A program made the translations under genes and the position numbers. A DNA stretch of 5,970 nucleotides from Phycisphaeraceae bacterium. Lineage in GTDB: Bacteria; Planctomycetota; Phycisphaerae; Phycisphaerales; Zrk34. Of this stretch, positions 1 to 5,970 are shown in pieces; the stretch's first letter is position 1, and the number at the start of each line of letters is the position of its first letter. The notes below the pieces were generated by a model, which searched no databases, was not told where the DNA came from, and worked only from the letters and a program-made list of their open reading frames with translations. The stretch lies in contig JANQJT010000047.1 of assembly GCA_028281485.1 (NCBI GenBank), positions 1 to 5,970 on the forward strand, given 5' to 3'.

Positions 1-1841
1 CGACGCACCACCTCGCCCGCCCCCCCCGTCATCAACAACCGGCTCGGCGCAGCCGGTTGACCGTCGGCGCCGCTGCGCCCCGCGATCAGATGCAGCCGCT
101 GCTTCGTCGCCGCCATCGAAGCCAGCAGGTACGCGTCGCGCGCCAGGCGGCGCTCGTTGTCCATCAGCCCCAGCGTCCGGCGGAGCCCGTCGGGCAAAAA
201 CGCGTCGTCCACCACCGACTCCGGCACCGCCCCCTCGTGCATCGACGCGACCACCGCCATCGGCGCATCATCCAGCGCCAACTCCAACCACCCCAGCATC
301 TCCAGCGCGGCGCTGTCGGCCGGCGCGATCAGGGGTTTCTCGTCCGCCAGTTGCAGCACCGTCCGCAGCGCATCGGCACCGCTGATCGGCTCGGCCTGAG
401 TCAACCGCTCTGCCGCGTCTCGCATCTGCCCCGCCGCGCCACACAACGCGCCCAGCGCCTCGGCCGCCTCGCGCTGCCAATCGACACGCGTGTCCAGCTC
501 CAGCGAACCGTACGCGCCGCGCAACACATCCAGAATCGGCTGGGCCCACGCACCGGCCGGCTTGGCGCCGCCGCGCAACGGCTCCAACCAATCGTGCACC
601 GCCTGGTACACACGCGCCAGTCGGCCGCGCCGGTCGGCCCGCTCAAGCCAGTCGCGGATCGGCCGCCGTTGCAGGTGACGCGTGTGCACCTCGTCGGCCA
701 GCGTCTGCCAGTCCGCCGCCGCTTCGTCTGCCTCCAGCTCACCGCTTAGCAGCGCCTCGACGTCCGCGTGGCGCAACAGCGCCGCCAGCGTGCTGAATCG
801 ACCGTCCTCCAGGTGACTCACACAGGCCGCCAGCAACCGACACGGCGCAGCCTGCCGCATCGGACGCCCCTCGACATACCGGCTGTCCACCCCCATCAAA
901 GAGAGATGCTGACCGATCAACGGCACCAGCTTCACGTCGGGCACACCGATCACGATGTCGTCCGCTGCGTACCGTCCGCCCGCCGACGCCACCGCACGCA
1001 CCACCGCGTCCGCCTGGTCGCTGGGCTGATCCGCCACGTCGATCGTTTCATCCTCGATCACGACCGTCGCTTCACACCACGCCTCGGCTTTCAATCCGCC
1101 GATCGCATCAAAACGGTCCGCCAAATCTGCGGGCGCAAACACCAGCGGCGTCACGCGATCGCCCATCGCCTCGACCAACGCGCGCATCGTCGCGCCCGGC
1201 TCCACCACGCCGACCAACACGACCGATCGCGCGGTCTCATCGAATCGTTTGTGGTCGATCGCGTCCCACCGGGCCGCGTTTTGCTCGACCCGGCCCGCGT
1301 CGCGCAGCCGCGCCACCGCGTCGGCACGCACGCGCTCCATCGCGCCCCAGCGATCGGACTCGTTGAAGTCCGCCATGTTCTGACCGAGCCGGGCGACGTC
1401 GCCGAACGTGAGCCGCTCCCCCGCCAGCTCCATGTGCAGGTTGTCCAACCGATCGGCCAGCGCCGCCCACGCCCCCCAGTCATCACCGTCCGGCGGCTTG
1501 GGCAAAAACGCCCCCAGCTCCCCCGCGCCCCGCGCCCGCAGCGCCCCCACCCACGCCAACCGCCGCTCCACGCCCGTCGCGATCGCCTCATCGAAACGGC
1601 ACACCACCGACGCCAACGTGCCCGGCGTTGCCTGGCGCGGCGGACTCAACAGCAATCCCTTCTCCTCAGCCCCCGCCAGCAGCAGTTCCACCAACCGGCG
1701 CCCCGCCCGTCGGCCCGGCGCCACCACCACCACGCCGCCCAGGTCCACCGCCCCGTCGGCCGCGTAGCGATCGATCAGCCAGTCCGCCGCGCTGACCAGC
1801 GCCGGCCTGTCCCAACCGAGAAACGTGCGGTCCATCGCCAT
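1..1841 (-). CDS. AddB-like / PD-(D/E)XK nuclease family protein, N-terminal part (C-terminus off the left edge)
   Basis: The minus frame from ATG at 1841 stays open for 613 codons to the window edge; an in-frame TAA lies just upstream with no other start between, so the start is well fixed (a second ATG at 1835 is possible). Seen: an N-terminal VVVVAPGRRAGRR segment (residues ~37-49), as in the degenerate nucleotide-binding region of AddB-like proteins with no true Walker A; a long alpha-helical, Ala/Arg-rich middle; then MHEGAVPE (534-541), FLPDGLRRTLGL (548-559), NERRLARDAYLL (562-573) and DGQPAAPSRLL (593-603), the C-terminal helicase-like signature of AddB-type subunits. Family knowledge: AddB pairs with the AddA helicase-nuclease to process double-strand breaks for RecA loading, and its PD-(D/E)XK/Fe-S nuclease lies C-terminal. 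Here that part is outside the window, so activity cannot be judged. Divergent from purM. Family call fairly sure; exact orthology to AddB less so. Confidence 0.8.
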   Translation of the reverse strand, partial: MAMDRTFLGWDRPALVSAADWLIDRYAADGAVDLGGVVVVAPGRRAGRRLVELLLAGAEEKGLLLSPPRQATPGTLASVVCRFDEAIATGVERRLAWVGALRARGAGELGAFLPKPPDGDDWGAWAALADRLDNLHMELAGERLTFGDVARLGQNMADFNESDRWGAMERVRADAVARLRDAGRVEQNAARWDAIDHKRFDETARSVVLVGVVEPGATMRALVEAMGDRVTPLVFAPADLADRFDAIGGLKAEAWCEATVVIEDETIDVADQPSDQADAVVRAVASAGGRYAADDIVIGVPDVKLVPLIGQHLSLMGVDSRYVEGRPMRQAAPCRLLAACVSHLEDGRFSTLAALLRHADVEALLSGELEADEAAADWQTLADEVHTRHLQRRPIRDWLERADRRGRLARVYQAVHDWLEPLRGGAKPAGAWAQPILDVLRGAYGSLELDTRVDWQREAAEALGALCGAAGQMRDAAERLTQAEPISGADALRTVLQLADEKPLIAPADSAALEMLGWLELALDDAPMAVVASMHEGAVPESVVDDAFLPDGLRRTLGLMDNERRLARDAYLLASMAATKQRLHLIAGRSGADGQPAAPSRLLMTGGAGEVVR

Positions 1842-1847
1842 GGCGTG

Positions 1848-1853
1848 AGTATA
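1848..1853 (-). promoter_or_regulatory. Putative -10 box (TATACT) of the AddB-like gene, leaderless geometry
   Basis: Read on the minus strand, TATACT matches the sigma-70 -10 consensus at 5 of 6 bases and ends 6 nt before the ATG at 1841. Transcription would therefore start at or next to the A of the start codon. No Shine-Dalgarno sequence fits between this box and the ATG. A 17-nt spacer would place the -35 at 1871-1876 (TGTGCG, poor), overlapping the purM start codon. The box and spacing are seen; promoter function is inferred. Confidence 0.5.
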
Positions 1854-1863
1854 CGTCCCCCGT

Positions 1864-1869
1864 TACACT
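1864..1869 (+). promoter_or_regulatory. Putative -10 box (TACACT) of purM, leaderless geometry
   Basis: TACACT ends 6 nt before the purM ATG, so the predicted transcription start coincides with the start codon. There is no purine-rich ribosome-binding site in the 34-bp gap on this strand. A 17-nt spacer puts a weak -35 (TGGCGT) at 1841-1846, over the start codon of the divergent gene. The same hexamer serves as the likely -10 box upstream of rpsA at 4025-4030, which supports the assignment. Confidence 0.5.
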
Positions 1870-1875
1870 CCGCAC

Positions 1876-2946
1876 ATGGCGAAAAAAGGCATGACCTACG
1901 CCGACGCGGGCGTCGATATCGAGGCGGGCGACCGGATGGTCGACCTGATCAAGCGTCACATGCAGCGGTCCTACGGGCCCCGCGTGCTCGGCAAGCACGG
2001 CGCGTTCGCCGGCATGTTCCGCCTGGACTACAACGAACGCCTGTTCAAGCGCAACTACACCGATCCCGTCCTCGTCTCCTGCGCAGACGGCGTGGGCACC
2101 AAGGTCCTCATGGCCATCGAGATGGGCGTCCACGACACCGTCGGCCAGGACCTGGTCGCGATGAACGTCAACGACATGATCGTCCAGGGCGCCGAACCCC
2201 TGTTCTTTCTCGACTACATCGGCACCAGCAAGTGCGATCCCAAATGGATGGCGGACATCGTCAAGGGTGTGGCCGACGGCTGCCAGCTCGCCGGCTGCGC
2301 ACTGCTGGGCGGCGAGACCGCGGAGATGCCCGACGTCTACGGCGACGGCGAGTACGACCTGGCCGGCTTCGCCGTGGGCGTGGTGGAACTCAAAAAAATC
2401 ATCGACGGCACGCGCGTCGAGCGCGGCGATGTCATCCTTGGCCTCGCCTCCTCCGGCGTCCACTCCAACGGCTACACCCTCGTGCGCAGGATCGTCACCG
2501 CCGCCAAGCTCAAGCTCGACACCGTCTACCCCGAGCTCGACACCGATCGCACGCTCGGCCGGGTGCTGCTCGAACCGACACGCATCTACGTCAAGCCCGT
2601 GATGCAGATGCTTCGCAGCTACAAGGTCAAGAAGGTCGTCTCCGGCATGGCCCACATCACCGGCGGCGGCATCGTGGGCAACCTCAACCGCGCCCTGCCC
2701 GACGATTGCAACGCGAAGATCTCGCGCGACGCGTGGGACGTCCCGCCCGTCTTCGATTTCCTCGCCACCCGCGGCAACGTCGATCAGGACGAGATGGACC
2801 GCGTGTTCAACTGCGGCATCGGCTACACGCTGATCGTGCGACCCGACTTCGCAGAGTCGGTCAAACGCCAGCTCGAAAAGGCCGGCGAAACCATCTACAC
2901 GCTCGGCAAGGTCACCGCCGGCTCCGGCAAAGTCACCTGGGGGTGA
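1876..2946 (+). CDS. purM: Phosphoribosylformylglycinamidine cyclo-ligase (AIR synthase)
   Basis: PurM closes formylglycinamidine ribonucleotide (FGAM) to 5-aminoimidazole ribonucleotide using ATP, the fifth step of de novo purine synthesis, in the cytoplasm. The 356-residue product is full length for the family (about 345). Visible motifs in order: YADAGVDIEAGD (8-19), DGVGTK (71-76), MNVNDMIVQGAEPLFFLDY (96-114), GGETAEMP (145-152), SSGVHSNGY (192-200), GMAHITGGG (257-265) and FNCGIGY (311-317); these are the PurM-type N-terminal ATP-binding and C-terminal AIRS folds. The start at 1876 places YADAGVD where family members have it; M6 would be a slightly shorter alternative. There is no Shine-Dalgarno sequence, consistent with a leaderless message. 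No purN or other pur gene adjoins it; the next gene begins 3 nt after its stop and is compositionally foreign. Confidence 0.97.
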   Translation: MAKKGMTYADAGVDIEAGDRMVDLIKRHMQRSYGPRVLGKHGAFAGMFRLDYNERLFKRNYTDPVLVSCADGVGTKVLMAIEMGVHDTVGQDLVAMNVNDMIVQGAEPLFFLDYIGTSKCDPKWMADIVKGVADGCQLAGCALLGGETAEMPDVYGDGEYDLAGFAVGVVELKKIIDGTRVERGDVILGLASSGVHSNGYTLVRRIVTAAKLKLDTVYPELDTDRTLGRVLLEPTRIYVKPVMQMLRSYKVKKVVSGMAHITGGGIVGNLNRALPDDCNAKISRDAWDVPPVFDFLATRGNVDQDEMDRVFNCGIGYTLIVRPDFAESVKRQLEKAGETIYTLGKVTAGSGKVTWG

Positions 2947-2949
2947 TAC
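2938..2949 (+). promoter_or_regulatory. Ribosome-binding site of the GIY-YIG-type gene, overlapping the purM stop
   Basis: The G-run and GGTGA at 2939-2946 lie 3-6 nt before the ATG at 2950 and include the purM TGA. This is the only plausible ribosome-binding site for the downstream gene, and it implies coupling to purM translation. No separate promoter is evident for the gene. Confidence 0.5.
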
Positions 2950-3672
2950 ATGGTCGACAAAGACTTCATCATTAGTGAAATACAGCGCACGACATCTGAC
3001 AATAATGGTGTCCCTCTTGGTAAATCTCGATTCGAAAGAGACACCGGAATCAGGATTAGTGATTGGTATGGTAAGTATTGGGCGAGATGGGGAGATGCAC
3101 TCTGTGAAGCTGGATTTGAGCCCAATCAACTGAATACAGCTCTCGATGAAGATTATGTAATCGGAAAGCTAATTGAAGTCATTAAGACCAGCAATAAGTT
3201 TCCAACCATGGCAGAACTGCGATTATATAGGCGAAGCACCGAGGATTTTCCGAGCCATCAAGTTTTTACAAGAATTGGAAAAAAATCCGAACTCGCTCAA
3301 AAAGTCATTGATGCTTGTGGCACCAATCAGGCGTATGCTGATGTTGTGTCTATCTGTGAACCGATTGCCGCAAAGATCAATAACGATCAATCTAATGACG
3401 ATACGCAGACAGGCTTGATTGGATACGTCTATCTCATCAAGTCTGGACGTTATTACAAAATTGGCAAGACGAATTCACTTGGTCGTCGTGAATACGAACT
3501 ATCCATTCAACTCCCAGAAAAAACTGAATTGGTTCACTCTATTGAAACCGACGATCCGTCAGGCATCGAGGCGTATTGGCATCGTCGATTTAAAGACAAA
3601 CATAAAAATGGCGAATGGTTTGAACTAACACGCGAAGATATTCGTGCGTTCCAACGACGCAAGTTTATGTAG
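2950..3672 (+). CDS. GIY-YIG-type (T5orf172/MUG113-like) protein with N-terminal homing-endonuclease-associated repeats; probably acquired
   Basis: A 240-residue product. Residues ~5-60 and ~66-124 look like two copies of a helical repeat found in homing-endonuclease-related proteins (pattern G-x-P ... W/F-G ... A-L-x-x-A-G-F). The first ends WARWGDALCEAGFEP (44-58); the second is more degenerate. A linker (~125-155) leads to a C-terminal T5orf172/MUG113-like domain of the GIY-YIG superfamily: GYVYLI (158-163), YYKIGKT (168-174), Arg179/180, Glu207 in GIEAYWHRRF and GEWFELT (221-227). The expected catalytic-type Tyr, Arg and Glu positions are occupied, but nuclease activity in this subfamily is largely inferred. 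ATG 2950 follows the purM stop by 3 nt, and the GGGGGTGA spanning that stop can act as ribosome-binding site, so it is probably co-transcribed and translationally coupled. Composition is foreign: by hand count, line 3121-3180 has 23 G/C of 60 against 40 of 60 at 2101-2160. The biological role is unknown. Confidence 0.82.
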   Translation: MVDKDFIISEIQRTTSDNNGVPLGKSRFERDTGIRISDWYGKYWARWGDALCEAGFEPNQLNTALDEDYVIGKLIEVIKTSNKFPTMAELRLYRRSTEDFPSHQVFTRIGKKSELAQKVIDACGTNQAYADVVSICEPIAAKINNDQSNDDTQTGLIGYVYLIKSGRYYKIGKTNSLGRREYELSIQLPEKTELVHSIETDDPSGIEAYWHRRFKDKHKNGEWFELTREDIRAFQRRKFM

Positions 3673-3681
3673 ATTCACCAT

Positions 3682-3730
3682 CAGAGCCGGGCTCTGTGAG
3701 CCCGGACCGGCACCGCAAGTGCCAGCTCTG
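3682..3730. repeat. Branched hairpin cluster just after the GIY-YIG-type gene; possible terminator or repeat element
   Basis: Three nested inverted repeats are seen. CCGGGCTC (3687-3694) pairs perfectly with GAGCCCGG (3698-3705) across a TGT loop. GGCAC (3709-3713) pairs with GTGCC (3719-3723) across CGCAA. An outer CAGAGC (3682-3687) pairs with GCTCTG (3725-3730). Together they could form a three-way junction. CAGAGC can also pair with the nearer GCTCTG at 3691-3696, giving a competing fold. It begins 10 nt after the stop codon and would be a natural 3'-end structure, but there is no T-run, so it is not a classical Rho-independent terminator. Confidence 0.6.
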
Positions 3731-3769
3731 TTGCTGCACATCATTCATCCCCGGTATCACACCCCACCC

Positions 3770-3799
3770 GTAGGGCGGGTTAAGCGCAGCGAACCCACC
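3770..3799 (+). repeat. REP-like palindrome 1 (GTAG plus hairpin)
   Basis: GTAG (3770-3773) is followed by a stem of GGCGGGTT (3774-3781) with AACCCACC (3792-3799); one C/A mismatch is the only break, and the loop is AAGCGCAGCG. A GTAG tetranucleotide at the foot of a hairpin is the hallmark of REP sequences recognised by RAYT (TnpA-REP) transposases. I recall very similar GTAGGGTGGGTT-type palindromes scattered through many bacterial genomes. It pairs with the inverse copy at 3864-3899. No RAYT gene is in the window. Confidence 0.7.
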
Positions 3800-3820
3800 G
3801 AACCATTGTCGAACGCATAT

Positions 3821-3845
3821 CCGCTCCCTCACGGTCGCGGCTCGT
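3821..3845 (+). repeat. 25-bp hairpin repeat, copy 1
   Basis: This is a direct repeat of 3926-3950 with 23 of 25 bases identical. The sequence starts CCGC and contains TCCCTCACGGTC as loop, closed by GCGG (3837-3840), followed by CTCGT. The CCGC/GCGG stem becomes CCAC/GTGG in copy 2, a compensatory change. I recall similar CTCCCTCACGGTCG-type sequences as dispersed intergenic repeats in Planctomycetes; a genome search is needed to confirm this. Copy 1 lies between the two REP-like palindromes. Confidence 0.7.
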
Positions 3846-3863
3846 AGGCCGAATTCATATCTT

Positions 3864-3899
3864 GGCGGGTTCGTCGCGATGCTCCTTAACCCGCCCTAC
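3864..3899 (-). repeat. REP-like palindrome 2, inverse orientation
   Basis: On the minus strand this reads GTAG (3899-3896) followed by GGCGGGTT, pairing perfectly over 8 bp with AACCCGCC (plus strand: GGCGGGTT 3864-3871 with AACCCGCC 3888-3895). The loop is 16 nt. Its first 15 bases, GTAGGGCGGGTTAAG, are identical to those of palindrome 1, and both continue into a CGAACCC arm. Two REPs in opposite orientation with about 64 bp between them form a REPIN-like doublet, the arrangement mobilised by RAYTs in other bacteria. Confidence 0.72.
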
Positions 3900-3925
3900 C
3901 GCCCCCAATCCACCTAAAGATGTTT

Positions 3926-3950
3926 CCACTCCCTCACGGTCGTGGCTCGT
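3926..3950 (+). repeat. 25-bp hairpin repeat, copy 2
   Basis: Second copy of the repeat at 3821-3845, in the same orientation and 105 bp downstream. The stem is CCAC (3926-3929) with GTGG (3942-3945). The only two differences from copy 1 are the two partners of one base pair (A3928 and T3943 here, G3823 and C3838 there). This implies that pairing, rather than sequence alone, has been maintained. Confidence 0.7.
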
Positions 3951-4000
3951 TAAGACCCGAAACCCTCTAATCCGCCTCTAACCATTGAAAACCGCCCCAC

Positions 4001-4030
4001 TTGCAATCCGTGCCCCGGTTTCGGTACACT
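4001..4030 (+). promoter_or_regulatory. Putative sigma-70-type promoter of rpsA
   Basis: TTGCAA (4001-4006) and TACACT (4025-4030) are separated by 18 bp. Both are close to the housekeeping consensus, with four of six matches each. A start site near 4037 follows. This is the best-formed promoter in the window and the only one close to rpsA. It lies beyond the repeat cluster, so rpsA appears to be transcribed independently of purM and the GIY-YIG-type gene. Confidence 0.6.
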
Positions 4031-4036
4031 TCCCGG

Positions 4037-4188
4037 TCTTCGTCCGATCGGAGGATCGGCCCGTGTGGGCTGGCCGAACGGACGAACGGTTCACGGCCTT
4101 TCCGCTAACGGCTTGTCCACGCGGATTTGGTCGGCCCGGTTGCCTGGCGTCCTGTCAGCCAACGGGTGGAACAACCATCGGATTATTC
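4037..4188 (+). promoter_or_regulatory. Structured rpsA leader with an upstream GGAGG/GTG start signal
   Basis: About 150 nt separate the predicted transcription start from the ATG at 4189. Seen: hairpin CCGATC (4044-4049) with GATCGG (4054-4059) and a GGAG loop; hairpin GGCCGAAC (4072-4079) with GTT-CA-CGGCC (4089-4098); and several AACGG repeats. A perfect GGAGG (4050-4054) stands 8 nt before GTG 4063, which is in frame with rpsA with no stop between. By contrast, the ATG at 4189 has only a weak purine run (GGGTGGA, ending 18 nt away). S1 of E. coli represses its own mRNA through a structured leader lacking a strong Shine-Dalgarno sequence; a similar role here is inference. Confidence 0.45.

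Positions 4189-5970
<1,782 letters not shown>

Larger units (their letters stand above)
3673..4188. other. Non-coding intergenic region with clustered palindromic repeats, then the rpsA promoter and leader
   Basis: No convincing gene lies here. The open frames crossing it are short and run through palindromes. Its contents, in order, are a branched hairpin cluster (3682-3730), REP-like palindrome 1 (3770-3799), hairpin repeat copy 1 (3821-3845), REP-like palindrome 2 in inverse orientation (3864-3899), hairpin repeat copy 2 (3926-3950), an unremarkable stretch (3951-4000), the rpsA promoter (4001-4030) and the rpsA leader. The repeats sit on the side next to the AT-rich gene. Confidence 0.75.

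Noticed and set aside
57..749. Plus-strand open frame of 230 codons at the left end
   Set aside because: The opposite strand carries the continuous AddB-like frame with family motifs; this one is Arg/His/Gln-rich shadow coding.
768..2975. 735-codon plus-strand open frame
   Set aside because: It overlaps the AddB-like gene in antisense and purM out of frame. The Arg/His/Gln-rich product has no recognisable motif.
1666..3129. 487-codon minus-strand open frame across purM
   Set aside because: It is antisense to an unambiguous purM and spans the end of a different-frame gene. Its Asp/Val/His-rich product is the usual mirror of GC-rich codons.
3687..3705. Rho-independent terminator
   Set aside because: The hairpin is perfect, but the downstream sequence is ACCGGCACC with no T-run, so it is listed as a structured repeat only.
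3644..3847. Short open frame from the end of the GIY-YIG-type gene into the intergenic region
   Set aside because: It is made of palindromic repeats and has no ribosome-binding site or protein-like composition.
3770..3950. CRISPR-like array
   Set aside because: There are only two copies of each repeat, of two kinds and mixed orientation, with spacers unlike those of CRISPR arrays and no cas gene.
2950..4188. Insertion sequence or integron cassette
   Set aside because: There is no transposase or integrase, no terminal inverted repeats at the boundaries and no clear attC-like site. The only shared boundary sequence is 9 bp and includes an ATG.

Overview
The window looks like chromosomal DNA of a high-GC bacterium. 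The gene sequences and the intergenic repeats suggest Planctomycetota, possibly the Phycisphaerae; this is a judgement from recall, not a search. The core genes use strongly G/C-ended codons. That also explains the many long antisense open frames, none of which I regard as real.

Layout: (1) positions 1-1841, minus strand: N-terminal 613 codons of an AddB-like / PD-(D/E)XK-family recombination nuclease, running off the left edge. (2) 1842-1875: a 34-bp divergent intergenic gap in which each gene has a -10-like hexamer (TATACT or TACACT) exactly 6 nt before its ATG, suggesting leaderless mRNAs from overlapping promoters. (3) 1876-2946: complete purM (AIR synthase, purine biosynthesis). (4) 2950-3672: an AT-rich, probably acquired gene that starts 3 nt after the purM stop. 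It encodes a GIY-YIG-type (T5orf172/MUG113-like) protein with two N-terminal repeats of the homing-endonuclease-associated kind. (5) 3673-4188: non-coding DNA with a branched hairpin cluster, two REP-like palindromes in opposite orientation (REPIN-like), two copies of a 25-bp hairpin repeat that differ only by one compensatory base-pair change, then a good sigma-70-type promoter and a structured leader. (6) 4189-5970: rpsA (ribosomal protein S1) with six S1 domains, running off the right edge in a low-complexity Gly/Ala/Pro tail.

The three high-GC genes are housekeeping functions (DNA repair, purine synthesis, translation) with no obvious pathway link. The unusual part is 2947-3950: a foreign-looking nuclease-like gene docked to the purM stop codon and followed by a cluster of mobile-type palindromic repeats. 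The other notable points are the mirror-image promoters between the first two genes and an ambiguous rpsA start: a strong GGAGG/GTG start lies in frame 42 codons upstream of the family-like ATG. I found no RNA genes, CRISPR array or complete insertion sequence.
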